64,000 nt of DNA from the NCBI GenBank assembly GCA_031262585.1, contig JAISHK010000009.1:62001-126000 (forward strand), read 5' to 3'. Below the pieces are notes generated by a model that saw only the letters and a program-made list of their open reading frames with translations, did not search any database and had not been told where the DNA came from. Below are positions 36,111 through 46,927 of this stretch, piece after piece (position 1 is the stretch's first letter; each line of letters opens with the position of its first letter). Both the position numbers and the translations under genes were made by a program. The stretch comes from Endomicrobium sp. (GTDB lineage Bacteria; Elusimicrobiota; Endomicrobiia; Endomicrobiales; Endomicrobiaceae).

Positions 36111-36819
36111 TGTTTAATATCATTATTACACTATTATTTTGTCAAATTATACAAAAATTTAATATTATAAAATTAAAGATATATGTTACGTTTTACTATT
36201 TTCTTCAACAAATCATTCCAAACAAAAAGCAATATGAAAAAGCTTCTAAAATAAGGCATTTTAGCGGTTTTTTCATATTTAATATCCTTATCTTTTTCTT
36301 ATACTACCAAATATTGAATAATCTCCAATTTTTCCATTTCCTCAAATACCTTCCATTTCTTGTGATACAAATAAACACAACAAAAGAATTTTGATTCAAC
36401 ATGCCACATTTATACAACTCTCGCAAATTTAAATATACTTTTTTTCTGCTAGTTATATTTATACATCAAAACTTTGACTCAAGTATTTCAAAATAAAATT
36501 TTCAAACTTTAACATAAAAAATAGGATAACCACCCTTTTATATAATAATATTATCCGATATTTTCTTCATACCTATACATTTCAATAAATTTAACTTCGA
36601 TTTCATTTATATTCTAATTTTCTATATCTATTTTATTATATGTACATATCATATTAAATCTATAAATTATATATTACACTGTTTTTTTACACTTTAATAA
36701 TTTTTAATACTGTAACTATAATTTTTTTACCATTATCTGTTTGAAACATTCCTATTCCAAATACTTGAACACTTGGAATTTTCTACAAGCTAACAAAGGC
36801 CTATAAATTTATAAAAAGG

Positions 36820-36846
36820 AAGGCTTATGGATGCATTGAAAGCCTT
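36820..36846 (-). terminator. Possible terminator hairpin inside the eroded region
   Basis: Seven-base arms AAGGCTT and AAGCCTT surround a loop containing ATGCAT. On the minus strand the stem is followed by CCTTTTTAT. It may mark the 3' end of one of the decayed minus-strand genes. The evidence is weak. Confidence 0.25.
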
Positions 36847-39080
36847 ACCGTAACTCAATTTAAATGATTTTAGTTTTTATTGTAACAGCAACATATATCA
36901 AAGTCTCAATTATTTAAAAACATTAATTTTGAGTCTTTAACACATAATATACAACATTTATGTTATATTTATTTTTTATAAGATTTTCAACTTTTTTTGG
37001 CATGTTCTCAAGAATAAAGATTTTATAATGCTTTGAAATCTTATAGCTACACAATTGTTATTATTAGTTTTTGGAGATATAATTTTACCTGTACAGATAG
37101 TATTCAGAAAAAGTGTCAAATTCACTCCCATTATAACAAACAATCTGAATCAATAATTTTTGATACTCTTGTCATTTTTGATATAACAAAGAACTTCTGA
37201 TAAATCTAATATAAAAATTTTATACTTTTTCAACTCTTTCACAATCAATAAGAATTTTATTGAATTAGTTATTATATCTGTCAATCACTTTATCTAAAGT
37301 TACGTACTAGACAAATACTTCTTTATTTGAATTTTTTATCACCTATTCTAATAATAATTAGTACATTCTTCTAAATTTAATAAATTAAAATGAATTTGTA
37401 CTTGTTCTACAATCTTTTGTTATGGCTTTATTCTGTAAATTAATAATTTTATTACCAAATACTATTCAATTCAATATTTTTTTAAATTATTATAATTGCT
37501 TTTAACTGGTCCCAAAAATCATATTTTTAGAAGAGAATATTTCTTAAAAACAATTTCAACACTTCTTCACATATCCAACAACATCATCGTTTATTTTAAA
37601 ATCAACAGTTTCTAAAGCATAGTAATTATTATTCATTTCCTCTTCAATGTACTTTATACACAGTACTTAATAATAAAATCGCAAAAAACAAAGTTTAATC
37701 TGTTAATTACTACCCTCTTTATGCTAATATTATATTTATAAAACACTTTTTTAATCATGACTTACTTTATTGAACTTTTTACAATTGCAAATCTTAATTT
37801 TAATGGCTCATAAATCTATACTTTTAAGTTTATATATACCTCCTCTATCAAATGTTTAAATGAAACAATGCATTACGGAATGATGCCGTTACAAGTATAA
37901 ATTACCATTCAAAGTTTCTTAATCTTCATTTCTAGCCACAAAAACATTTTCTCATGATGATTGAAAATAATCTTTATTATCAATTATGAATAGAAAATAT
38001 ATTGAAGACGAACCGATTTAATACCTTTATTATAGAAATTATGCAATATAAATATTTCCTCTAAGATCAGCAGAAATTGGTTCAAATATAAATACAACAC
38101 ATAAAATATAATGTACATTCATCTTTTATCAAAGACAATACAGTTTTATAGTCCCATTATATTCATTTTATTTATGCCAATATAAATAAAGACTCCTATT
38201 TTTACTTTTATATTTTCTACAGTTATAACAAAATGATTATTATAAATAAGATTTTTAATCAAGTTTTTAGTATACACGGATATGTATAATTTATGAAGCG
38301 AGTTGACACCGTACAAAAACAATAGTTTTGAAAGATCTTTTTATTTCATTGTAAAATTTTTACATATTTTTTATCGGGAAACAACTTGTACATACTTTAG
38401 GTAGACTTATTTTTATTATAGACAACATAAACATTTCATACAATATATCTCAAAATCCTGACTTTATGAAAATTTTTTTTTCATAAATTTTTGAAAAAAT
38501 AATGCTGACTATTCAAAATTATTTCATTACATATTCGCTATATATCGTTGTAATAAAGATATCAAAAAATCAACTTTAAAACATTCACTCAATAATTTTG
38601 AACTGCACTTATCTATGTACTTTTAGATACATAACATCAAAAAGACATGAAGTATAAAGATTTAAAGTATCCTGTAAAGAATGTAGTATGAAATAACCAC
38701 CAACCATCATAAATAAAACAATTTCTATTCTTTTTATTTGAAAGTTGAATTTCAATATTCTATTAACACAGAACCGAAGCCTAAAGATTTTCAAAATTTG
38801 ATATTTAGGAAATTTTTATTTATACTTATAAATATTTAAAATCATGTAACAAAACCGACGATTTTAATCTTGTTATACTTAGAAAGACTATCGCAAATTT
38901 TAATCAACGTGTTGTTATCAACAACCATTAATTGAAAAGACAAAAAATCTTTCTAACGAAATAAACTAAATTCTAAATAAAATTCTTTAATGTTTTTATA
39001 ATAATAAACCGATCACTATTTATTTTTAAACTAATTACATTTATACCTTTGATATGCTAATGTTTAGAAACTAATTTTAA

Positions 39081-39536
39081 TTACTTAAAAGAAATAAGCA
39101 AAGGAACCTCGCCACAATCTGGGAACAAATAACAATTAATGCACTCATTCCATATCTTGTGGGGAAGCGTTTCTTTGGGGATTATAACATAACCAAGTTT
39201 TTTAAAAAAATCGGGTTTGAAACTTAATACAAAAATTTTATTTATCCCTAAGAATTTCGCATTGTCTTGAAGTTTTGTAACTATTTTTTTCCCAATTCCT
39301 TGTTTGCTAAACTCTTCTATTATAGCTAAAGCTTTGATTTCCGCCAAGTCCTCCCATGAAACATGCAACGCTCCACATCCTATTATTTTATTGTCATTCT
39401 CAGCTACGATAAATTCTTGAACATTCTCATATATTGCACTTAAAGATCTATGAAGCATTTCTCTATTATTGGCATAATGTTCAACAAGACTGTGTATTTC
39501 TTTTACATCTTTAACCTTTGCCGGTCTTATATTCAT
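39081..39536 (-). CDS. GNAT N-acetyltransferase, N-acetylglutamate synthase type
   Basis: A 151-residue single-domain acetyltransferase. NIRPAKVKDVKEIHSLVEHY and REMLHRSLSAIYENVQEFIV, IIGCGALHVSWEDLAEIKAL, the acetyl-CoA loop EFSKQGIGKKIV (QxxGxG/A), and PDFFKKLGYVIIPKETLPHK then IWNECINCYLFPDCGEVPL follow the short N-acetylglutamate synthase subfamily found in arginine biosynthesis. argC, also in this window, fits that role. It is isolated between an eroded region and the hrcA promoter. Confidence 0.78.
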   Translation of the reverse strand: MNIRPAKVKDVKEIHSLVEHYANNREMLHRSLSAIYENVQEFIVAENDNKIIGCGALHVSWEDLAEIKALAIIEEFSKQGIGKKIVTKLQDNAKFLGINKIFVLSFKPDFFKKLGYVIIPKETLPHKIWNECINCYLFPDCGEVPLLISFK

Positions 39537-39775
39537 CTTATCCTCATTTTATATTAATGCACTATGCACAACAACACTTAGCCATGATACGATATTATTG
39601 TCTTAATTGTCAATTATTCGCAAAATTCAAATAAATTACTAATAATATTCTCCCTATCCAAATAAAATTTGTTTATTTATTTAAAGAATTTAGAAATATG
39701 CATAATGCAAAAGTTTTATTTGTTTTAATAGTTAATAGTTTATTGAAAATCTGGTATTTATCATAAAACTATCTC

Positions 39776-39809
39776 TTAAATGCTAAATGCTTAAATGCTA
39801 AATGCTAAA
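39776..39809. repeat. Short tandem repeat TTAAATGC/TAAATGC
   Basis: Four consecutive copies of a 7-8 base unit (TTAAATGC, TAAATGC, TTAAATGC, TAAATGC, then TAAAC). It lies about 65 bases upstream of the heat-shock promoter. Slippage would make it length-variable. No function is evident. Confidence 0.7.
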
Positions 39810-39843
39810 CAATTCATATATATTTACAAAATTCAACAAAAAC

Positions 39844-39872
39844 TTGACTAAACGTAAAGTTAGTGCTAGAAT
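39844..39872 (+). promoter_or_regulatory. Housekeeping-type promoter of the hrcA-grpE-dnaK operon
   Basis: TTGACT (39844-39849), a 17-base spacer and TAGAAT (39867-39872). This is the best sigma-70-like promoter seen in the window, and its predicted start site lies within the CIRCE element just downstream. Confidence 0.8.
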
Positions 39873-39873
39873 A

Positions 39874-39900
39874 TTAGCACTTCGCTATTATGAGTGCTAA
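39874..39900 (+). promoter_or_regulatory. CIRCE operator (HrcA binding site)
   Basis: TTAGCACTT, nine bases (CGCTATTAT), GAGTGCTAA. This matches the CIRCE consensus TTAGCACTC-N9-GAGTGCTAA with one mismatch in the left arm. It overlaps the expected transcription start and lies 32 bases before the hrcA ATG, so bound HrcA would block initiation. Confidence 0.95.
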
Positions 39901-39932
39901 TATATCTTGTTATTGTTTTTAAAGAGGACAAA

Positions 39933-40970
39933 ATGCGTCACGTAGCTTCAGAAATCCTAAAGGAACGGAAGACCAAAATTTTAAGTGCTATTATTCACCA
40001 ATATATTAAAACTGGCAAACCTGTCGGATCAAATATATTAATAGAAAAATATAATATTTCTCTTTCACCAGCTGCAGTCAGAAATTTAATGGCAAATTTA
40101 GAAGAAGAAGGATATCTTACACATCCACATACTTCTGCGGGAAGAATTCCTACGGACAAAGGTTATAGAACTTATGTAAATAACCTTGTAAAGTTACAGA
40201 GCTTTGCTGTAGAAGAAGAAGGGAGAATAAAAAAAGAGTATGAACAAAAACATAATGAAATTGAGACTATTCTTTCTGAAACTTCACGCATTTTATCAGG
40301 TCTTTCTCAATACACTGGTTTTGTCATGGCTCCTAAAGCTCAATATGATGGCATAAAAAATATTGAATTGGTGCAAATTACAAAGCATCAATTATTAATT
40401 ATTTTACTCACTAACAGTGGATTGATAAAACATAAAAAAATTGATGCTTTTCTCACACAAACTCAACTTGTTCATCTCAGAGATTTTTTAAACAAATCAT
40501 TAAGAGGAATATCTGTTGCTCAGGCAAACAAAGAAATTATATCGCACATAATAAATTTTAAACAACATGAAGAAGAATTTCTAAGAATTGCAGAAAAAAT
40601 AAGCGACGTTTTTTACGATATACAAGATGATATTTACATAGATGGTACGTCAAATGTGGTAGAATTACCTAATTTCAATGATTTTGAATCACTAAAATCA
40701 CTTATAAAATTTAATGAGAATAAAGAAAAATTTATAAAAATAATAAATAAAGATTTCAATAGCAATGGAATAAATGTAAAAATTGGTTCTGAAAATATGC
40801 TTGATGAACTTAAAGATTTAACTATAATAACAACCGTTTACAAGAATGGAGAGCAGGCCGTCGGAATTTTAGGTATTATCGGACCAAAACGTATGGAATA
40901 CCAAAAGATGATGTCGCTTGTAAGTCATGTTTCTGAAATGTTAAATAAATTTTTTAAAGACAAAAAATAA
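39933..40970 (+). CDS. hrcA: Heat-inducible transcription repressor HrcA
   Basis: A 345-residue repressor. The winged helix is at about 1-75, with TGKPVGSNILIEKYNISLSP, AAVRNLMANLEEEGYLTHPH and TSAGRIPTDKGYRTYV. A GAF-like dimerisation domain follows, ending in GPKRMEYQKMMSLVSHVSEM. The frame opens at 39894, inside the CIRCE arm, but ATG 39933 has AGAGGA upstream and matches the family start. It autoregulates through CIRCE and controls grpE and dnaK behind it. Confidence 0.95.
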   Translation: MRHVASEILKERKTKILSAIIHQYIKTGKPVGSNILIEKYNISLSPAAVRNLMANLEEEGYLTHPHTSAGRIPTDKGYRTYVNNLVKLQSFAVEEEGRIKKEYEQKHNEIETILSETSRILSGLSQYTGFVMAPKAQYDGIKNIELVQITKHQLLIILLTNSGLIKHKKIDAFLTQTQLVHLRDFLNKSLRGISVAQANKEIISHIINFKQHEEEFLRIAEKISDVFYDIQDDIYIDGTSNVVELPNFNDFESLKSLIKFNENKEKFIKIINKDFNSNGINVKIGSENMLDELKDLTIITTVYKNGEQAVGILGIIGPKRMEYQKMMSLVSHVSEMLNKFFKDKK

Positions 40971-40982
40971 TTGGAGGCAAAG

Positions 40983-41531
40983 TTGGAAAATAAAAAAGAA
41001 GATACTATAAACAAACAAGTTATGGATAATTGCAACTACGATGATGATAAGAATGAAAAGATTTCCGAACTTGAGATTTTAAAACAAACTGTTGAAGAAC
41101 AAAAAAACTTAGCTCAAGATTATTATAACCAACTTTTAAGACTTAAGGCTGATTTTGAAAATTACAGGAGACGTTCTGAAAAGGAAAAAAAAGATTATTT
41201 AGAATGGGGAAAAGAGAAAATTCTTGTTAAACAAATAGGAATTAATGATGTTTTACAACAAGCTTTGAAAAGTGCAAAAACAAGTAAAAATGTAGAAAGT
41301 ATTGTAATTGGCCTTGACATGATAAATAAAGAATTCTCAAAAATGTTAAAAGAAGAAGGGATTGAAGAAATACAATGCGAAAAATTTGATCCTAATGTTT
41401 GCGAAGCTTTAGAATATATTGAAAGCGATGAAATTGACAACAAAATTTTAGAAGTTTACCAAAAAGGATATAAAATGAATGGTAAACTTATAAGAACAGC
41501 AAAAGTTAAAGTAGCAAAAAATAATAAATAG
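40983..41531 (+). CDS. grpE: Nucleotide exchange factor GrpE
   Basis: A 182-residue DnaK co-chaperone. It has a long N-terminal coiled coil (about 20-75, [20 protein letters not shown] then [14 protein letters not shown]), and a C-terminal beta domain with [18 protein letters not shown] and [20 protein letters not shown]. The start is TTG at 40983, with GGAGG five bases upstream. An earlier TTG at 40971 lies before the Shine-Dalgarno and is less likely. It starts 12 bases after the hrcA stop, implying coupling. Confidence 0.93.
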   Translation: MENKKEDTINKQVMDNCNYDDDKNEKISELEILKQTVEEQKNLAQDYYNQLLRLKADFENYRRRSEKEKKDYLEWGKEKILVKQIGINDVLQQALKSAKTSKNVESIVIGLDMINKEFSKMLKEEGIEEIQCEKFDPNVCEALEYIESDEIDNKILEVYQKGYKMNGKLIRTAKVKVAKNNK

Positions 41532-41541
41532 GAGGAAGCAT

Positions 41542-43401
41542 ATGACAAAAATTATCGGCATTGATCTAGGAACATCAAACTCTGCGGCTGCTATTATGGA
41601 AGGTGGCAAAACTACTCTTATTCCCTCAGCAGAAGGAACAACACTAGGAGGAAAGGCATTCCCTTCTTATGTCGCATTTACAAAAGATGGGCAACTTTTA
41701 GTAGGAGAACCCGCAAGAAGACAAGCAGTTACGAACCCGGAAGGAACTATAAGTGCTTTCAAAAGAAAAATGGGAACTGACTATAAATACAAAATAAACG
41801 ACAAAGAGTTTACTCCACAGCAACTTTCTGCTTTTATTCTTCAAAAAATTAAAAAAGATGCGGAAGCTTATTTGGGAGAAACAATTTCAAAAGCAGTAAT
41901 AACAGTTCCGGCTTATTTTAACGATAATCAAAGACAAGCTACAAAAGATGCAGGAGCAATAGCAGGTCTTGAAGTTGTGAGATTAGTAAATGAACCTACC
42001 GCGGCGTCGCTTGCTTATGGTATAGACAAAGTTGGCAGTGAACAAAAAATATTAGTTTTTGATCTTGGCGGGGGAACTCTCGATGTAACTATTATGGAAA
42101 TGGGAGCTGAGGGAACGTTTGAAGTTCTTTCCACTTCAGGAGATACACAACTTGGTGGAACTGATATGGATAATGCTATAATTGATCACATAGCTAATGA
42201 TTTCAAAAAAACTAACGGTATAGACTTGCGCAAAGATAAAATGGCTGTTCAACGCTTAAAAGAAGCATCTGAAAAAGCAAAAATTGAACTTTCAAACATT
42301 TTAGAAACTGATATAAATCTCCCGTTTATAACGGCTGATGCATCTGGGCCTAAACATTTAACGATGAAGTTTACAAGAGCAACTCTTGAAAACCTTGTAA
42401 GTCATATTGTTGAAAGATGCCAAACATCAATAGAACAAGCTATAAAAGATGCCAAACTCACGTCTACAACTATCACCAGAATAATTTTGGTGGGAGGACC
42501 AACAAGAATGCCTATTGTTCAAAAGTTTGTTGAGAACTGTATCGGTAAAAAAGTAGAACGTGGAATAGACCCAATGGAATGTGTATGTTTTGGAGCAGCA
42601 GTCCAAGCTGCTGTACTGACAGGTGATGTTAAAGATATTCTACTATTGGATGTTACTCCACTTACATTAGGACTTGAAACTATGGGTGGCGTAAGAACAT
42701 CTTTAATAGAAAGAAATACTACAGTCCCTGCTAAACGCTCTCAAATATTTTCTACAGCAGCAGATAACCAACCAAGCGTTGAAATTAATGTACTTCAAGG
42801 CGAAAGACCTATGGCAAAAGATAATTTATCTCTTGGTAGATTTATGCTTGACGGAATTCCACCTGCACCAAGAGGTGTTCCTCAAATTGAAGTGACATTT
42901 GACATAGATGCAAACGGCATTTTACATGTTTCCGCAAAAGATAAAGGTACTGGGAAAGAGCAATCTATTAAGATATCATCGTCTACAAAACTTTCAAAAG
43001 AAGATATAGATAAATATGTAAAAGAAGCTGAACAATATGCCTCAGAAGATGCAAAACATAAAGAAGAAATAGAGATAAGAAATGAAGCCGATAATCTTGT
43101 TTATTCTGTGGAAAAAAGTTTAAAAGAACATGGCGATAAAATTTCATCTGACGAAAAACTTTCAATAGAACAAGCATTAAATTCTTCAAAAGATGCTTTG
43201 AAAGGAAGTGATATTAATATAATCAAAGCAACAAAAGAAGCATTAACTACAGCTTCTCACAAACTTGCCGAAGCTGCATATAAAGAAGCATCTCAAGCAC
43301 AAAACAATCAAGGAGCAACACAACAACAAACAAATACTAATGATAATAATAATGAAAAAGTAGTAGAAGCAGAAGTAGTTGACGATAACAAAAACAAATA
43401 A
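41542..43401 (+). CDS. dnaK: Molecular chaperone DnaK (Hsp70)
   Basis: A 619-residue Hsp70. The nucleotide-binding domain has [36 protein letters not shown] and [17 protein letters not shown]. The linker is [18 protein letters not shown] ([13 protein letters not shown]). The substrate domain has [20 protein letters not shown], and a Gln/Asn-rich tail ends in [13 protein letters not shown]. An AGGAGG site precedes the ATG. It lies 10 bases after grpE under CIRCE control. Confidence 0.98.
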   Translation: MTKIIGIDLGTSNSAAAIMEGGKTTLIPSAEGTTLGGKAFPSYVAFTKDGQLLVGEPARRQAVTNPEGTISAFKRKMGTDYKYKINDKEFTPQQLSAFILQKIKKDAEAYLGETISKAVITVPAYFNDNQRQATKDAGAIAGLEVVRLVNEPTAASLAYGIDKVGSEQKILVFDLGGGTLDVTIMEMGAEGTFEVLSTSGDTQLGGTDMDNAIIDHIANDFKKTNGIDLRKDKMAVQRLKEASEKAKIELSNILETDINLPFITADASGPKHLTMKFTRATLENLVSHIVERCQTSIEQAIKDAKLTSTTITRIILVGGPTRMPIVQKFVENCIGKKVERGIDPMECVCFGAAVQAAVLTGDVKDILLLDVTPLTLGLETMGGVRTSLIERNTTVPAKRSQIFSTAADNQPSVEINVLQGERPMAKDNLSLGRFMLDGIPPAPRGVPQIEVTFDIDANGILHVSAKDKGTGKEQSIKISSSTKLSKEDIDKYVKEAEQYASEDAKHKEEIEIRNEADNLVYSVEKSLKEHGDKISSDEKLSIEQALNSSKDALKGSDINIIKATKEALTTASHKLAEAAYKEASQAQNNQGATQQQTNTNDNNNEKVVEAEVVDDNKNK

Positions 43402-43646
43402 TGAAAAACAGTTATCTTTTTTGTATTGATGTTTTTTAAATTTATTACTTAATCATCAACAATTTAAACATCTCGGTATAATTGTAAGTTTTACATTGAA
43501 ATTTAAATGTAATGTTGTATGTTGATTGTGTAATTATAGTTGTTGAATTAATATCAATCTTACAAATGGGGCAATTTTAATCAGCTTATTATGTAACAAT
43601 TTTGAAATATAACAGTAATACATCATATCTATAAGGGACAAAAGAA

Positions 43647-44759
43647 ATGAAACGCGATTATTATGAAGTACTTGGAATCAATAAAACTGCTTCTGCGGAA
43701 GAAATTAAGTCGGCATATAGAAAATTAGCTTTAAAATATCACCCTGATAAAAATCCAGGGAATAAAGAAGCAGAAGAAAAATTCAAAGAAATAAATGAAG
43801 CCTATGAGGTATTGTCAGATTCTCAAAAGAAACAACAATATGATACTTTTGGTCATGATTCAGTAGGTGGAGGACAAAATAGATATACATATACAAGTGG
43901 TGATTTTTCAAATATGGGTGATATCTTTGGCGACATCTTTGGCGATATCTTTAGTGGCACCAATCGTTCAAGAAATAGAGCTTCACAACAGAGAGGCGAA
44001 GATTTACGTTATGATATAAATATTTCTTTTCTTGAAGCTATGAAAGGCAGTGAAATTTCTATAAATATCCCTAAAAAAGAAATCTGTTATATGTGTCATG
44101 GAACAGGTAGTAAAGACGGGACCCCTACTCGTTGCCCTCAATGTAATGGCATAGGTCAAATAAAATATTCTCAAGGATTTTTTTCATTTAGTCAAGAATG
44201 TCCGAAATGTAAAGGAAAAGGAACAATTGTAAATAACCCTTGTTATGAATGTAAGGGTGAAGGAATAGTAAAGAAAAAAAAGACTATCAAAGTAAAAATT
44301 CCTGCTGGAGTTGATGAAGGAACTTCTCTAAAAGTTTCGGGTTCGGGTAATGCAGGTATTAATGGAGCACCTGCTGGAGATTTATACGTTGTAATCCATT
44401 TAAAACCCTCTGTGAGTTTTAGAAGAAATGGTAATGACTTATATACTGATATTTCTATTTCTTTCTCACAAGCGGCAATGGGCATGGAATACGAGGTTCC
44501 TGTAATAGAAGGATATGTAAAATTAAAAATTCCAGCAGGAATACAACCAGGTGCTATTTTAAGAGTACGTGAACAAGGATTTCCATTACTTGGCAGAAAA
44601 ACAAAAGGTGATCTTTACGTCAAAATAAATATCTCTGTACCTAAAACTATGAATGGGACCCAAAAACGTGCACTTTTTGAGTACGCAAAAGCTATGGGAG
44701 AAATTCCAAAAGATACAAAATACCAAAATGACAATTTCTTTAAAAAAATTTTCAATTAA
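43647..44759 (+). CDS. dnaJ: Chaperone DnaJ (Hsp40)
   Basis: A 370-residue full type I DnaJ. The J domain (4-70) has [16 protein letters not shown] with the HPD motif. The Gly/Phe linker contains a three-fold GDIF repeat (about 92-103). Four zinc repeats follow: [24 protein letters not shown] and CYECKGEG. The substrate-binding C-terminal domains follow. It stimulates DnaK ATPase. It is separated from dnaK by 245 bases, so it may have its own promoter; AAGGGAC precedes the ATG. Confidence 0.97.
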   Translation: MKRDYYEVLGINKTASAEEIKSAYRKLALKYHPDKNPGNKEAEEKFKEINEAYEVLSDSQKKQQYDTFGHDSVGGGQNRYTYTSGDFSNMGDIFGDIFGDIFSGTNRSRNRASQQRGEDLRYDINISFLEAMKGSEISINIPKKEICYMCHGTGSKDGTPTRCPQCNGIGQIKYSQGFFSFSQECPKCKGKGTIVNNPCYECKGEGIVKKKKTIKVKIPAGVDEGTSLKVSGSGNAGINGAPAGDLYVVIHLKPSVSFRRNGNDLYTDISISFSQAAMGMEYEVPVIEGYVKLKIPAGIQPGAILRVREQGFPLLGRKTKGDLYVKINISVPKTMNGTQKRALFEYAKAMGEIPKDTKYQNDNFFKKIFN

Positions 44760-44865
44760 TATTTCATCTCGTGTTAAATATTTTTACGAAATGTATAAAA
44801 TTACAATCCCTTTCATTTTCACTAACATGCAAGATGATATATAAATTTATAAGGAATGATTATCT

Positions 44866-45795
44866 ATGATGAACAATATTATTAAAAGTTTAAATAAGTT
44901 AAAAAAAGAAAAAAATGCGGTAATTTTAGCTCACATATATCAATTACCAGAAATTCACGATATTGCTGACTTTATAGGCGATTCACTAGAATTAAGTAGA
45001 AAAGCAACTCAAATAGATATTAAAACTATTATTTTCTGCGGAGTACATTTTATGGCAGAAACTGCGTTTATATTAAATCCCAACAAAAAAGTTTTAATTC
45101 CAGATATTAATGCAGGTTGTCCTATGGCAGACATGGTGACCGCTGAAAAATTAAAAAAATTTAAAACAAAATTTAAAAATCCTTACGTCATTTCTTACGT
45201 AAATAGTTCTGCAGAAGTAAAAGCTGAAAGTGACATATGTTGTACATCATCTAACGCTGTAAATGTTGTAAAAAGTATAGCTTTAAATAAAAATTTAAAG
45301 GATATAGATATAATTTTTGTTCCAGATAGGAATTTAGGTAATTATGTCCAAAAAGTTTCAGGTATAAAAATGAATATATGGGATGGTTTTTGCCCCACAC
45401 ACAATAACTTTATTCTTCCAGAATACGTCATAAAAGCAAAAAAAGAACATCCTAATGCTGAAATACTTATGCACCCAGAATGCCACCCTGCGGCTATTTC
45501 TTATGCTGATCATATTATGTCAACTGGAACAATGTGTAAATATATAAAAAAAAGCTCTGAAAACGAATTTATTATAGGCACTGAAACAGGAATTTTATAC
45601 AAGTTAGAAAAAGATAACCCAACTAAAAAATTTTATCCTGTAACAAATCTTGCAGAATGTCCTAATATGAAAAAAATTACACTGGCGAAGGTTCTTGATA
45701 CTCTTATAAATTTGAAAAATATTGTATCAGTCCCCAATAATATACAACAAAAAGCTTATCAGCCACTTTTAAAAATGATAAAAATTAGTGCTTAG
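44866..45795 (+). CDS. nadA: Quinolinate synthase A
   Basis: A 309-residue iron-sulfur enzyme. AHIYQLPEIHDIADFIGDSL, FCGVHFMAETAFILNPNKKV, INAGCPMADM, YVNSSAEVKAESDICCTSSN and LMHPECHPAA are canonical, and the cluster cysteines in GCPMAD, near DICCTS and in AECPNM are present. It condenses iminoaspartate with DHAP in NAD synthesis and works with NadD. The first of two adjacent ATGs has AAGGA 10 bases upstream. It is convergent with holA. Confidence 0.96.
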   Translation: MMNNIIKSLNKLKKEKNAVILAHIYQLPEIHDIADFIGDSLELSRKATQIDIKTIIFCGVHFMAETAFILNPNKKVLIPDINAGCPMADMVTAEKLKKFKTKFKNPYVISYVNSSAEVKAESDICCTSSNAVNVVKSIALNKNLKDIDIIFVPDRNLGNYVQKVSGIKMNIWDGFCPTHNNFILPEYVIKAKKEHPNAEILMHPECHPAAISYADHIMSTGTMCKYIKKSSENEFIIGTETGILYKLEKDNPTKKFYPVTNLAECPNMKKITLAKVLDTLINLKNIVSVPNNIQQKAYQPLLKMIKISA

Positions 45796-45848
45796 ATTCA
45801 AATTGTCAAATACTGAAAACACGTGTAATAAATTATACTAATATTTTA

Positions 45849-46886
45849 TTAAGATCTGTTACAAATAAACAAAACCGCTTCTTCTAGAGTGGATATTGCA
45901 TCATTCTCTCCAGTTTTGATTGCAATGTCCACTTTTAATATTTTTTTCAAACTTTCTTTTAATATGTTAGTATTGTGTTTTTGTAAATTTTCAAAAAATG
46001 TTTTTACATAAAAATTGTGTATTTTAAGAGTTAAAGCTGTTTTAGAAATAGATAAATTCTGTTCTTCAATCATGCTCTTTGCATTAAGCATTTTTCTTAC
46101 AGTAGAAGCAATTACAGAAAGGATAACTGTAAGTCCTTCTCCTTCCCTTAAAAGTTTTTCTAATACAAACATTGACTTTTTTAAATCTTTTGATTCAATA
46201 CTTGAGGACAAAGCGTATACATTTGCATCCTTTGTATACCCACTTATCTTTTCTAAATCGTTCTGCATAACATTTTTTCTTTCCCCTACAAATAATGATA
46301 TTTTTTCAATTTCATTCGTAATATTAAATAAATCTGTTCCATTTTCCTCAATAATCCTTAAAACGATATCATACGAAATCGTTTTTCCTTTTTGAGAAAA
46401 TTCATTTATTATAAACTCCTTTATCTCACTCTCATATCGCCTTCTACAATCTACGCAAATGCAATTTTTTAAAGAAATACATTTATTTATAAACTCTTTT
46501 CTTTTTAATACAGTCTCTTTTTTGTAATTATCATTGTATAAAAATACTAAGCAAGACGTATTCGTAGTAACATCTGTATTATTATTCATTAAATAATTAG
46601 AAAATCTTTCAGCGTCAATAGCTTTCATTTTATTAACACCTTTAACGATAACAATCTTTTTATCACTTAGAAAAGGAATAGTTTGAAGAGCACTTAAAAT
46701 ATCTTCAAAAGAAGACTCAGAAGCATAAAAAACTTCTTTATTAAAATTGCTTGAAACAAAAAGATTACCAGTTTTGTCAAGACATTTATCAATAAGATAG
46801 GATTCTTCACCTGCAAACAAATAAATGGGGAATATTCTTTTAGAAAATATTAACTCATCAAAATCTTGAACTCTTAAAATAGGCAT
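45849..46886 (-). CDS. holA: DNA polymerase III subunit delta
   Basis: A 345-residue clamp-loader subunit. IFPIYLFAGEESYLIDKCLD at the N-terminus matches the PxYLLxGxExxLI start of HolA. FLSDKKIVIVKGVNKMK and LFNITNEIEKISLFVGERKN are followed by the helical C-terminal domain with a KMLNAKSMIEEQ-type segment. It opens the sliding clamp. It lies downstream of lptE, as in many Gram-negative genomes. Confidence 0.88.
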   Translation of the reverse strand: MPILRVQDFDELIFSKRIFPIYLFAGEESYLIDKCLDKTGNLFVSSNFNKEVFYASESSFEDILSALQTIPFLSDKKIVIVKGVNKMKAIDAERFSNYLMNNNTDVTTNTSCLVFLYNDNYKKETVLKRKEFINKCISLKNCICVDCRRRYESEIKEFIINEFSQKGKTISYDIVLRIIEENGTDLFNITNEIEKISLFVGERKNVMQNDLEKISGYTKDANVYALSSSIESKDLKKSMFVLEKLLREGEGLTVILSVIASTVRKMLNAKSMIEEQNLSISKTALTLKIHNFYVKTFFENLQKHNTNILKESLKKILKVDIAIKTGENDAISTLEEAVLFICNRS

Positions 46887-46927
46887 TATTTTAACTCAGA
46901 ATTTTTTTTATAAAAACAACTTATCAT

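Larger units (their letters stand above)
33748..39080. other. 5.3-kb gene-free eroded region between nrdR remnant and GNAT gene
   Basis: No intact gene was found on either strand. Minus-strand coding traces recur: IFILENMPKKVENLIKNKYN (about 36950-37010), KTLVIRES, a stop and IKAFLFIVFSDVDYGFHGSA (about 35300-35400), NLIYNNHFVITVENIKVKIG (about 38170-38280), and a 61-codon frame at 38609-38794. None could be named. Short open frames on the plus strand, such as 36107-36394, look antisense to these. I read the whole tract as several genes in advanced decay, mostly minus-strand. Confidence 0.5.

Noticed and set aside
36107-36394. 95-codon plus-strand open frame
   Set aside because: Phe/Ile/Leu-rich translation typical of the antisense of A-rich coding DNA; the minus strand carries more protein-like broken frames.
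43402-43646. Second CIRCE element or clear promoter before dnaJ
   Set aside because: No TTAGCACTC-type arms are present, and candidate -10/-35 pairs in the AT-rich spacer are no better than chance.
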